Shown here: in pieces, positions 24,701 through 35,127 of the stretch | Layout of the letters: every line of letters starts with the position of its first letter | Position numbering within the stretch: position 1 is the stretch's first letter | NCBI GenBank assembly: GCA_963082875.1 | Contig: OY720101.1 | Location: forward strand, 1,178,001-1,242,000 | DNA: 64,000 nucleotides | Direction of reading: 5' to 3' | From: Corella eumyota | Taxonomy: Eukaryota > Chordata > Ascidiacea > Phlebobranchia > Corellidae | Translations under genes and position numbers: made by a program | The notes under the pieces: generated by a model | What the model was told of the DNA's origin: nothing | What the model saw: the letters and a program-made list of their open reading frames with translations, nothing else | The model's database searches: none

Positions 24701-27700
24701 TAACAAACAATAGTTTTTACTTGGTGTAAGTTTTTGTACAAATATTATGCCCAAGTTAACAAATAATCCTTTTTTTGAACTCAGATTGCACAAAAACATG
24801 CTAAAGAAAGGGAAAAAACCCACGAGGAAGTAATGGGAGCTTTCTTCGGTAAATTTACATCGATCAGCCACTTCTCAATCCTTATTGGAACTGTGTTTAT
24901 GTCGATTGTGTTCGAGTTATTGGGAATAAGAAATGTTTACACAGAAGAAATTGTAGTTGATAACAGCACCAACTTAATGGTGACAGCTAACATTGACTTA
25001 ATTAAAAATCTAACTTTATCCAATCCAACCATAAAAGTTTTAGAACACAATGACACATTGTCATTTACCACAAATCATAACAATGCAACCACAATTCAAA
25101 ACATTGTAATAACAATGCCTTACAATGCAACAACAATGCTTAACAACGCGACAACATTTTCTTACAATGAGGATAACACTGCTTGTGGAATTGGATACAA
25201 ATATTTCGATACTTCCCCAAAAGAAGAGAATAAAGTCGACCCGGTGATCATGTATGTCTTACTATCCGGCTATCTCTTATGCAACATCACTGCCTGTATG
25301 CTCTGCATGTGTTTGGACGAAGTAGGTGGGATCGAGACGCGTATTGAAACAGATGACGTCATCAGCGCATCGATGGCGTCACTTCACAACGCCCTAGCAA
25401 CGGCACCGAAGGGTGACGGGATCAGAAGTCAAAATAACAACGATAATTCTAATAACGATTCGTCTATTTTTAAGCTTGTGAAATCAACATTAGTTCTTCT
25501 AGTTACCGATAAAGCAGCTTTCTTATTGATCCCATTTACTTTACATTATGGAATGATACAAGGGTTCGTTAGAGGATTGTTTAACGCATCTTGGATCGCT
25601 TGTTCGCTAGGTAAGTTAAACCACTTTTTATACAGTTTTTTAAGACTTTTTCTTCAGTAAAAATTTAACTATTAACAACGAATTTTCTTATTTTTTTGGG
25701 GTAAAAATTCTGTTAAAGTTAAGTAATAAACTCTTCAAATTAATCATACACAAACAACACTGGGCATAAGTTTAAAATAGAATTTATGCTTACGCTGTCC
25801 AATTTAATGCAATTATTTGCTAACCACATCAAGAGCAAATAAGATCAATTGAACTTTAACCACAGTTGGCAGCATTAGTGTCTTAAAATAACTTAACATT
25901 TTGACCTTTTAAGCAACAATTTAAAGTGATAACAATGCTACCACATTAAAACAAATTCCATCAACTTAAGGTTAAAAAAATTTTTAACTTGAAATTTAGA
26001 TACAGCTTAAAATTTGTAGCCAAATCTTTAAAGTTTTAAGTAAAGTTTTTTTTATTTTCACCGAGATTTATTTCTAATTTTTTCTTAGTTTTAAACTTAA
26101 TTTTACTTTTACAGGAGTCCAGTTTGTAGCATATGTGACCGGTGTGTACGGGATTGTAATGATCGTGGCTTGCTTTGTGTTCGGAAAACTTTTAAGTTTC
26201 ACAACCCATTCAAAAATATTCGCAGTGACCATGAGTTTAGAAGTTGTTTTATTCGTCATCACGTTACTATGGCAACCCTCGCCTGACCCTAGTGGTGAGA
26301 TGTGGATCTATTTTCTGATCCCGATCGGTTTTGGGATCTCCCATGCCTCGCTGTCCAGCCAACTGGGTGGAGTTTACGGTAAATTTTTTAAAAAGAATAA
26401 AAAATCCGGAATGGCACTTATGGGGGTTTGGAACCCCATGGGGTCAGCTATAGCTTATGGGTTAAGTGGGACTCTGTACCCAGTTCATATTATTATCCTG
26501 GTAATGTCCATGTGCATAGTAGGCACTATCATGTATTTAATTGCTGAGAGAATTAAGGAAAAACCACAAGCAAGAAATTGTTGTTGTTAATTTTATTTTA
26601 AACTTTTGGTTTACTGATGGTTTATAAGTGGATAGTGAAGTAAATTCTACTTTTATTACTTTTGTAGTAGGTTATTGTGTAAATAATGGTTGTAATATTA
26701 ATATGTAATATATATATTAGCAGATAAGTTGTTATACTGGTTTCTATTGTATTTAAAGTCATGTTATAGCAAATTATTTTATGTATTTTTATTGTTATCG
26801 GTAATTCTATCAATCTTTTTTTTTCTTTAAATAATGGTTATACTAAGTGTAATAAATAAGGTTTAATTTTTTGAATATTTTGAACCCCTATCTGCTTTGC
26901 TTAATATTTTGTAAATAAATCTGTTTTTTAAACACATTTGTACATACTTGTTATGTATACATTTTGCGTACTATGTTTACAGCCATTGTTTTTATTTATC
27001 TAATTATTAATTAATATTTTCGTGCAATTGCAATTTTAGTTAAAATTAATATCCTCATTAGTAAAATTTTAAAATAAAAAAACTTGTTCAAAAAAAGATT
27101 TTTTGTTGGCTTACAATAAACCTTATTCAAATAAAGTAATTTAAGTTAGGTAATTAAATAAAAAAAAAACTAAAAAGGTGACTTTAACCAATATAAACAA
27201 AACTTACGTTTATTGTAGCCGATGCAATATAGAAAATATTTGGTTTTATTTCCACCGGTTGTTTAAACATGACTCGGTATGTTTTATTACTTCCATCACA
27301 ACTAAACCCTGTGTCATTCTGAGCTAATACTGTGCTATTGTCACACGTCACAATCTAATAAATAAAAGTTTTTGTTAGAAAAATGTTGAACTAAAAAATT
27401 TCATAAAAAAAATGTTAATTTTTAGTTTGCTAGAAATGATTAATTTATAATTAAATATAAGTACAAATAGATAAGAAGATGGTCAGTACTAAAAAGTTTA
27501 AAAACCACATACTATTTAATGTAAATAAATTTATAAAAAAAAGTTAAAAAAACTTCAAAAATTTTTTTTTTTTTAAATCAAAAATTGACAAAAGGCAAAT
27601 TTGTCTCCGAAAAAGTTTAATGTTGTTACCTGAATATTAACTTGATAATCAGCGGAACCTTGTATAGCTCCATACAATCCAAACCCCACCACAAATATCT

Positions 27701-30575
27701 TTTTATCAACTGAAAACCCGATTCTATCGCTGGTGCCTGAATAACCCCATCTATGTAATAATAAAAGTTTTAAACTTTAAAAATTAAGATTTTAGTTTAT
27801 AGAAACCTATTTGTTTTTAGGTCTGTATAATAAGTTATAAAAGATAAAAAGAAAAAGATGTAGGCCCCCCAAAAATTTGTAGTTTTGCCTAAATTTTGAG
27901 TTTGCAATTTTCAAACATACAAGTACAATAGAAACATTTAAGTTTTAAAAACTGCTTTATAAACCTAAAATACAAAACACTTCAACATAATAAATACAAA
28001 AACATTTTATTTAATACCTTTCAGCAACTTCTCTAAATCTACAAACACTTTGTTCCTTCCCAGTTAAGCTACATCGCGATTTATCAGAAAATCTGACCTG
28101 GAAACATAAGAATTCAATCAATATATAATAGAGCATAGTAGACAATATATATATATCAATATTTATATGCCAAATTTATGGGCCAAAAAAAAACTGCCAT
28201 TTGTGGTGCGTGGGTAAATTATTGCAGGCAAATATTAGTAGCAAGTTGCAATCATGTTATGACAATTATAATTTAAGCTGTAGGCTATCTACTAGTTTAA
28301 CAAATAAAGCTTTACACGCAGCTAGTATACAATCCATATAGCTGAAAAGATCACAGTAATATGCAATCATGTTATGACACTTACAATGTAAGCTGTAGAC
28401 TACTTACTAGTTCAGCTAATAAAGAGTTACACATAGATAGTGTACAATATATATAGCTGGAATATAGCTAGTATTATATCAAACTTTTACATAAACTAAC
28501 TTACCCTCGGTTTTGGGTTGAGGGTAAAGTAAAGAAACAAGTCAATTACTTCACGATCGTTCAGGATACCAGATTGTGCAGGACCCTGAGCAAACTCCTC
28601 AATTGACATTAAGGGAAACCTGACCGAGTATAAAGCTTCACCGATAACTTTCCGTTTGTGGTCCTTCGTAACTTCTAATTCTTGGCGTACACATTCTACT
28701 TCAGACCAACTGTTTAAAAAGATTAAAATTACTTTTTTTTAGAGCCTCTTACAAAGAAAATATAAAATAATAAGATTTGAATGTTATTAGTTTTACAAAA
28801 AAAGACACATTAATAAAATAATCAAGTAAACTTTGATATGGCGTAGTATTAAAAACAATTTAAATTTCATTAAGTAAAATGTTACCGTTCCACTGCTGAA
28901 AAGATATAAACTTCCCTCAAACCTAGAGTATCTCTCTGAAGAAACATCATCAAAGTACTGAAGTCAATGTCAGTAAAACCTGAACAATAAATTAAAAATA
29001 AAAAGTTGATTAACATACCAATTATAAAAAAATACGAACTTATTAATTACCATCGCCAGATAAAGCCTCTTTAGTATATTTATCTATGCATTGAAGACAC
29101 ATTGTTGCCAGTTGTGGTTCATCAAACAACCTAGCTTGGGTTAACAACATAAAAGCATTGTCAGAGTTCAAGTTTTTCTTAAGGAAGTCAACACACTGAG
29201 CTTCTAATGCAGGCACAGCATATTTCTTGGCAGTATATCTGGAATAAAAGGTACGAAAATAATTTAAGGCACATAACCTACTACAGGTAATAAAACTTGG
29301 TGGACAATAGTTAAGGGCATACAAAAAAATAAAACTGCTACTTGTGGTGCACAGGTAAATTATCACTGGCAAATATTAGTTGTAAGTTGCGACCAAATTA
29401 TAACAAATAAAATGCAGACCATAGTGTATAGCTATCCTTAAACTATAGGTATCCTTAAAGTAACGCACATCTTATAATCCAAACTTTACTTACAAAGTGG
29501 TCATCACGGTCTCAGGTCCAATACTGACTTCATCTGTGTACAGAAACTTGAGTAAAGAGAGAAAAGCAGCAGGTTCAACATCTGGAAGATCTACATCTTC
29601 AGATTGAGTGGCTAATATGCTGTTAAACATTGCGTCAAAAACTGCACTGCCAACCGATAATACAAACTAAAAATTAAAAAATTTACAAAAATTTAATAGA
29701 AATTTTTTTTTGTAAATCACTGAATTTGAATTAAATTACAACAATAATGTAAGAAATATTTAAACTGCTTCAAAAAAATAACAACTTTAAAAAAATGTGT
29801 CGAAATTTAATAAAAAATGTTTGCCAAAATACTAGAAAAAGTATTTAAAAAAACCCAACCTTATGAGCAGGAATTCTTTGTGAAGTTAACCCTCTTCCAA
29901 CCACAAAATGGACATCCGACCTTGTTTCGTTATTAAACAAAAACTGAAACCTTTCTTTTAATGTTGTCTTAGTAGCCTGCCAGTTATAAAGTGGTTGGCC
30001 TGCTTGTATAGGTTGTTCTAATGAAGGTACAATGTTAGCAAGACGTTCTGCTATAGGTGGAGGCAGTTGTGGGTTTAAAGCTGTTAAACATTAAAATACA
30101 AGTTAAGAACTGGTAGTTTATAGTGTGGTATAGCAGTCATAACATCAGACTACAGGCCAAAAGGTTTTAGGACCAATTGTGCCAATGCCACACTATCTAC
30201 CCTTAAGCACAGTGTTTAAGAATGGTTTTAACACCCACAACTGATTACCCTTTCGAAATAAAATTAAATAACTCTGATCTTTAAGAAATATGGATAAAAA
30301 AAAGTTTTAGGTGTAAATTTCTATTTACAAAATATCTTACTTTTATGTAGGCTATAAAAAATATTAATTTAATTTTAAGGTAAAAAAAACTAAAATAATT
30401 TAAAATAAAATTTAAACAAATTACATCGATTTGGTATCCCAGCAACAGCGCCTACTGGTGGTCGATGTGATGTCGATGGAACATCCTCATCCATTCTTCC
30501 GAGGATCTGAAGAGCAATTCCAGTTCGAGGTCGCTCCTCTGGAGGTCTATTTTGTTGGTTTGTGTTATCAGTCAT
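21748..30575 (-). CDS. BTBD1/2: BTB-BACK-PHR protein, BTBD1/BTBD2 orthologue
   Basis: Ten exons encode a cytosolic BTB adaptor; relatives act as Cullin-3 substrate receptors and bind topoisomerase I. The ATG is at 30573-30575 ([16 protein letters not shown]). The BTB domain (about 29495-30083) shows [27 protein letters not shown] and [13 protein letters not shown]. The BACK region (about 28504-29240) shows [35 protein letters not shown] and [15 protein letters not shown]. The PHR domain (about 27208-28100 plus the last exon) shows [23 protein letters not shown] and NDTGFSCDG. It is completed only by the exon 21748-21900: [11 protein letters not shown], then [19 protein letters not shown] and stop. 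That exon is 5.3 kb away, across an intron holding the UNC93-type gene. The whole protein closely follows vertebrate BTBD1/2. Confidence 0.95.
21901..27207 (-). other. 5.3-kb BTBD1/2 intron hosting a nested gene
   Basis: Donor (AAC|GTAAGT) at 27207 and acceptor (CACCAG|GGG) at 21901 join ..ASATIN to GHDSYYG in phase, as in vertebrate PHR domains. The intron contains the complete plus-strand UNC93-type gene at 23077-26590. The remainder (21901-23076 and 26591-27207) is AT-rich, with short local T/A-rich duplications near 22010-22140 and no other gene. Confidence 0.9.
23077..26590 (+). CDS. UNC93-like MFS-fold membrane protein
   Basis: Five exons encode a polytopic protein of about 550 residues. 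Exon 1 (23077-23179) starts [15 protein letters not shown], then the first span. Exon 2 (about 23483-23648) carries the UNC93 signature [18 protein letters not shown]. Exon 3 (about 24416-24520) gives [19 protein letters not shown] and [14 protein letters not shown]. Exon 4 (about 24785-25610) holds more spans and an unusually long loop (about 24941-25200) with six N-glycosylation sequons. Exon 5 (about 26115-26590) gives the last spans ([31 protein letters not shown]) and a cysteine-rich end (NCCC). UNC93 proteins regulate two-pore K+ channels (C. elegans) or Toll-like receptor trafficking (UNC93B1). This one is nearer the UNC93A type; its substrate or partner is unknown. The gene is entirely inside the last BTBD1/2 intron, on the opposite strand. 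Confidence 0.92.
28187..28465 (+). repeat. Family C repeat with internal tandem duplication
   Basis: Begins 'aaaactgccatttgtggtgcg', then 'taaattattgcaggcaaata'. The segment 28244-28343 is repeated in diverged form at about 28360-28460 ('gcaatcatgttatgaca', 'aagctgtag', 'tatagctg'). It lies in a BTBD1/2 intron. Confidence 0.8.
29320..29435 (+). repeat. Family C repeat, second copy
   Basis: 'aataaaactgctacttgtgg', then 'aggtaaattatcactggcaa' and 'gcgaccaaattataacaaat' match the other copies at 28187, 56934 (minus) and 58070 (minus). Confidence 0.85.
30113..30255 (+). repeat. Second tRNA-like SINE family, fragment
   Basis: 'gtggtatagcagtcataac' resembles an A box, followed by 'ggttttaggacca' and 'tgtgccaatgccacac'. 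Minus-strand fragments with 'gtggcattggtgcg' at 39715-39775 and 39831-39893 look related. Confidence 0.5.
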
Positions 30576-30825
30576 ATTAACCAGACAATTTATAATCTAT
30601 TATAACATGGTGAAAAAAAACAATTTATTCTAAGTTGGAATTTAGCTACTATATACTAGATGCTTTAACACAAAATATTACTGAGAATAATAAAGAACTT
30701 ACACTTAAAATTGAATTTTAATAATCAAATGCTTAGTTATGTAAAACATATCAAGTCAGTAAAATATTTAAATATTTTCAAAACATAGCGAGCATAATAA
30801 ATTTGACTATGAATTCACACAAAAT

Positions 30826-31629
30826 TTAAATAATCATTTCAAGTTCTCTGGCATAATTTATAACTTGAGCAGCCAGCTCTGACGCTGGTACGATCGTGTT
30901 TTCTTCGTTTTGTTTTCCAGACACAAAATGGAAACTTTTATCACTGCCTACATTCCAACCCAGTTCTTTGGTGTACTCTAAAAATGAAGCTTGATCGTCA
31001 AAATACAACATATGCATTGCCTCCTGTACCATAATACTTGAGTAAGATTTCTCCATGCAGGCAGCAATTTCTCCACGAATGGTACCAAGTAAAATATCAA
31101 TAAAAAAATTGTAGCTCTCAGCTGGCACATTCCCCTTAGCTAGAAACAGCTTATTATAATTCCCCTCCATTAAGTATTGTTCAATTGCAATTGGGTGTTT
31201 AATGTAGACATTGCTTTGGATATCGGATATTGATAATCTCTCTAGCTCAGTATGGAACTCAGCTACACGATTTTGAGCTAATAAACATAAGAGATTGAGG
31301 CCAAGTAGTTGTTGCTTATAAGGAGAGTTCGGGACCTCATTTGTATTATCCAAGTAATAGCATTTCAGTTGAGACATATACCTTTCAAATGATGGGATAT
31401 CCTTCATTTTAATGCTAAGATGAGCTCCAATTTCCAATACATCTCTGGCTAGAACATACTCCTGAACTGAGGGTGTTGTTTTACCTGAGGGTAGGAATGA
31501 CAATCCACATAAAGCAATTTTAAGACTCTTCATAAGTTGACTGCATTTTTCAATATTCGGGTTTTTCTTGTTGAACTCTTTCTTCAGAGTTTGGTAAAGA
31601 GAAACAGCTTCTTGTAAATTTCCAGACAT
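30826..31629 (-). CDS. PSMD8: 26S proteasome lid subunit Rpn12
   Basis: A single uninterrupted frame of 267 residues from MSGNLQEAVSLYQTLKKEF to the end ..YARELEMII. It is the lid subunit Rpn12/PSMD8 of the 19S regulatory particle, which takes part in lid assembly onto the base and so in ubiquitin-dependent degradation. Family landmarks: ARDVLEIGAHLSIKMKD, FERYMSQLKCYYLD, then the PCI region with LLGTIRGEIAACMEKSYSS and DDQASFLEYTKELGW. Length matches the core of the animal protein. It has no intron, unlike most neighbours, and lies 194 bp downstream of TUBGCP5 and 250 bp upstream of the BTBD1/2 ATG on the same strand. Confidence 0.97.
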   Translation of the reverse strand: MSGNLQEAVSLYQTLKKEFNKKNPNIEKCSQLMKSLKIALCGLSFLPSGKTTPSVQEYVLARDVLEIGAHLSIKMKDIPSFERYMSQLKCYYLDNTNEVPNSPYKQQLLGLNLLCLLAQNRVAEFHTELERLSISDIQSNVYIKHPIAIEQYLMEGNYNKLFLAKGNVPAESYNFFIDILLGTIRGEIAACMEKSYSSIMVQEAMHMLYFDDQASFLEYTKELGWNVGSDKSFHFVSGKQNEENTIVPASELAAQVINYARELEMII

Positions 31630-31659
31630 TTTAAATGTAACTTAACAAATTGATTAAAA

Positions 31660-31700
31660 AAATTAAACCTAGAAAAATAAAGAAAACAAAAATATTAATT
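31660..31700 (-). promoter_or_regulatory. Candidate trans-splice acceptor upstream of PSMD8
   Basis: On the minus strand a pyrimidine-rich stretch 'TTTTCTTTATTTTTCTAG' precedes the PSMD8 ATG by about 45 bp, within the 194-bp gap after the TUBGCP5 stop. No convincing donor is seen in that gap. Ascidian mRNAs are known to receive a spliced leader at such sites. Use here is inference. Confidence 0.45.
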
Positions 31701-31823
31701 TAGTTTAGTTTTAATTTCAAACATAAATTCGCTAAACTAAAACTAACTCTAAAAATATATCACTTAAGTTTTAGACATATAATTGGTAGGTAAAAAAACA
31801 TGAACAAATTAATGCAAGTTTAA

Positions 31824-34634
31824 CTAACAAAGAAAAGCGGTTGCTAGTGAATCAAGCAAGGGTAAAGCTCCCCTTGCTGAGATAGGTTTAAGAATAGCTG
31901 TAAGAAATACACTACACTCTTTAAATCGTCCTTCAAGCTTAGTTAACTTCGAATCAGGAATTTCATTAACCCCTTTACACCAATGCATGTTAAATGACAA
32001 TGCAAGCTCCATAACTTTTAGAATGGTTCCTTGAACAAGTTTACCAACCGTATCTTCCTTTGACAGAAAACACAATGAAAAAATCTGATTCAAAAACTCT
32101 TCATGGGCAATCAGAATGTTGTCCAGACTTTTAGCATTATGTATAGCTGTTAATAGCTTCTCTTTTTCAGTTTGGATAACACTTAGCATTACAAACCCAT
32201 ACCAATGTTTAAGAAGATGTAAAAGTCGCCATCGAAGCATTAAAATTCGATTTGATTTTGCAACTTTGTCCATATCAATATCGGCTTTGATTTTCTTAAA
32301 CTTTGTTTCAATCTCTAAGACAGGAAATTTTAAAGATTCAACTGCAAAAATTGCTCTTTTGAGCTTAATTAAATATGTAAATACTTGTTTGTATATTTCA
32401 ATGCATTTCTGAGTAAATATTAAATTAAGGGGCCATTTAACGGAATACTGTAACTCAATACCATCTGTAACATTTAAGGTGTAATTTACAGAATCTGATT
32501 TTGAAGCAGCGTGGGCCATAACATTAGTGACAAATATATCAACAGGTTCAGAAAAGTGACCAATAGCATCTTGTAATAAAACATTTAGACCAATTTGATC
32601 ATATTTAATAGTGCCATATATAGTTAATTGTTCAAAGATTTCAGTACAGAAATGGTGCATGATATCTCCCCAACCCATTAAATAGAAGTTGCAAAAAATG
32701 TCCAAAGTTTGAGTTAATTTAAATTGTGTCTTAAAAGCATGTAGCAATTTCTTGTTAGTTTTGTCGCATTTAATATCAAGTAAAGAATCAAATAAATTGT
32801 AAATTAAAACACCAATAGCAATAATTGTACTAGATTTTTCTTGGTCAATTGCTAAGTCTTTAGTATGTTTATGAATGTCACCAACAAATAAATTAGCAAA
32901 ATTGGAATTCAGCAAAGTATTTTTACCCTTACTAGCTTGTAGTTGTAATTTTTTGCCATCAACAGATAAATCCATAGAATCCATACAACCTTTGTTAATT
33001 AATTCTTTAAATTTCTCATAAAGAAAAAAATTCTCAACATTGTGATTTTCTTCATGAAACTTTAAGTTTTTGTTTTGATTTTTGCCCACAACGTTCATTG
33101 TTTGCAATATTTCAGTGGATTTGCCTCCTACAATAATCTTATTTAGCAAAGGAGCCAACCAGGGTAGTTTTAAGTTAACATCACTTACAACTAGTTCTAT
33201 TGAATCATGCCAGAACTTATTGCTTTGCACGCTTTGATTGTTAGTCTTTGGTCTTTGTTCAATTACAAACTCCTTGTTGAAATCCAGTAAAACTCCATTT
33301 GATATCCACTCGTCTATGATCATAAGATAAGGTTTAATTGAATCAACAAAAATGTTGAACAACACATTTTCAGCTTGAAATTTACCAGCCGATTTCTCAA
33401 TTATAACCAAATTACTTTCATCAATCAAGGCATTATAGAGAACACCTAATAATCGTGCGGATATTTGTGCATTGCTGTCAGTTTGTTGATCAAGATTAAT
33501 GGAAATCCCAAATATTTTACTGAGTATTTCTACAAGGGTTAGATGTGTTAACAACGTTTTCTTTAAATCACTTAAAAGAAAGGTTTGTTCTTGTGCCATG
33601 AATTGTTGTTCTTTTTGTAATAGATCAGTTTGCATTAATTTTAAATACTTTGTCAGTGAATTAGCAAATGCCTGATAAGTCATAGATTTTTGGGTAACAT
33701 TTAAACTGGCAAATTCCTGGAGTTTTCGAACAGAGTTCCCGCATTTTGCAAATTCATTCATCACATTCATTAAACTTGTGTTTGTTACATGTGATACAGC
33801 AAAATCATCTGAAACCTGTATCTTGCCTTCTTTTTCAACAAAAACAAACAAGTTTTTAAAACCACACAACAACCAAATAACCTCCCTGCAAATATTTATT
33901 TCCGTAATTTCACTTAAATTTTCTTTTGATATTTGGAATTTGAAAACATCATTCAGAGATTGGGTTTGATCATATTTAGAAAAATGATTCAACCAATAAC
34001 TTGGAAAAACATTTAATTCTGCATGTGGCATTATTTGGTTAACCATATAGTTGTTGTATTGGTTACTTTGCTTATTATTATTAGAGTCAGGTAAAAGCGT
34101 TTTTACACTATTTAAATTTGTTGATACTTCAGGATCACTGTCTTCTTCAAATTCATCTTCTGAAGACAAATCCCAATCCAAGGGATTTAATTGTTCTTCT
34201 CCTTCTAACAGATAAGCTCCCCAGTCAAACTGATTTAAAACAATTAATTTTTCAGGTTTTTGTTTTACAAAATATTCTTTTTGTAGTGGAGTTGTTGACA
34301 ACTCCAGCAAAATTGATATCAATTTAAAATGAACTTGGCTTTTTTGATATATGTTCTCAAATATTGTATTATTAATAAAAGTTTCATAGTTTTTCGTGAG
34401 TGCATTTGCCTTTATCGGTTGTGAATGGACGTAAAATTTATCGCTAATTCCTTTTACACTTTGTTGTAGCTTATTACTATCAGGGTCTAAATATCGATGA
34501 TAATGAAAGTTGCTAACTGCGTATTCCAAACACGAAGTGTGGTTAACTGATCCCTCTTTAAAGTTGGTGATGGCAGCAATTAACTTTGTTGTACTTTGCG
34601 TTAGTTTTGAATTAAATTCCTTATTGAGCGACAT
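31824..34634 (-). CDS. TUBGCP5: Gamma-tubulin complex component 5 (GCP5)
   Basis: A single 936-codon frame beginning MSLNKEFNSKLTQSTTKLI. It resembles GCP5 of the gamma-tubulin ring complex, the centrosomal template that nucleates microtubules. The N-terminal part holds an acidic segment (LSSEDEFEEDSDPEVST, about 34120-34170). The GRIP1-like region and the C-terminal gamma-tubulin-binding GRIP2 region show YLMGWGDIMHHFCTEIFEQ, YSVKWPLNLIFTQKCIEIYK, LMLRWRLLHLLKHWYGFVM and HEEFLNQIFSLCFLSKED. The end, ARGALPLLDSLATAF, is like human GCP5. Slightly shorter than vertebrate GCP5 (about 1,020). It has no intron, and is divergent from BRAP (ATGs 493 bp apart). Confidence 0.93.
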   Translation of the reverse strand: MSLNKEFNSKLTQSTTKLIAAITNFKEGSVNHTSCLEYAVSNFHYHRYLDPDSNKLQQSVKGISDKFYVHSQPIKANALTKNYETFINNTIFENIYQKSQVHFKLISILLELSTTPLQKEYFVKQKPEKLIVLNQFDWGAYLLEGEEQLNPLDWDLSSEDEFEEDSDPEVSTNLNSVKTLLPDSNNNKQSNQYNNYMVNQIMPHAELNVFPSYWLNHFSKYDQTQSLNDVFKFQISKENLSEITEINICREVIWLLCGFKNLFVFVEKEGKIQVSDDFAVSHVTNTSLMNVMNEFAKCGNSVRKLQEFASLNVTQKSMTYQAFANSLTKYLKLMQTDLLQKEQQFMAQEQTFLLSDLKKTLLTHLTLVEILSKIFGISINLDQQTDSNAQISARLLGVLYNALIDESNLVIIEKSAGKFQAENVLFNIFVDSIKPYLMIIDEWISNGVLLDFNKEFVIEQRPKTNNQSVQSNKFWHDSIELVVSDVNLKLPWLAPLLNKIIVGGKSTEILQTMNVVGKNQNKNLKFHEENHNVENFFLYEKFKELINKGCMDSMDLSVDGKKLQLQASKGKNTLLNSNFANLFVGDIHKHTKDLAIDQEKSSTIIAIGVLIYNLFDSLLDIKCDKTNKKLLHAFKTQFKLTQTLDIFCNFYLMGWGDIMHHFCTEIFEQLTIYGTIKYDQIGLNVLLQDAIGHFSEPVDIFVTNVMAHAASKSDSVNYTLNVTDGIELQYSVKWPLNLIFTQKCIEIYKQVFTYLIKLKRAIFAVESLKFPVLEIETKFKKIKADIDMDKVAKSNRILMLRWRLLHLLKHWYGFVMLSVIQTEKEKLLTAIHNAKSLDNILIAHEEFLNQIFSLCFLSKEDTVGKLVQGTILKVMELALSFNMHWCKGVNEIPDSKLTKLEGRFKECSVFLTAILKPISARGALPLLDSLATAFLC

Positions 34635-35127
34635 TTTTGTGTAATTTACAACCTATTTATTAAAAATCCTATACAGATAAACATTAAAAACTTAACTAAC
34701 GTGTTTACTTTATTGTTAAATTGTAAATAAACCACATTTTTTGATAAGTTTTAAACAATTTTAACTAATTCGTAACGTTTTCTCTCAAAAATTGAAAACT
34801 CATTGAATGTAACGGTAGGCACTTTTTCAGAGAAAAAGAAAACTTTGTTCTAACAGAGTTTAAAGTTAAAACTGATTTAAAACTGTTTAATATATAAATA
34901 ATATAATTTTTAGTATTTTTTTGCGTTTTTTGTTCTTGCTTTTAAGTAAATCGGTTATTTTTTTATAAAAAAAATAATAAAGAAAAAATATATTCACGGT
35001 AAATACTTTTGTAAACAAAATATAGTAAACACTTTAGTAAATAAGTAAATACTTATTGGAAGTCCATGGTTGAAGAAAGTGTAAAACTAAACAAAACTTG
35101 AGATATTGTTGTAGTTTTTGCGTTGTT
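34635..35127. promoter_or_regulatory. Bidirectional promoter region, TUBGCP5 / BRAP
   Basis: A 493-bp AT-rich gap between two divergent ATGs, so both promoters must lie here, or be supplied through 5' leader exons. No TATA box, CRE or E-box palindrome stands out. Confidence 0.6.

Noticed and set aside
32116-34327. Plus-strand frames opposite TUBGCP5
   Set aside because: Shadows of the long GCP5 reading frame with no recognisable protein features.
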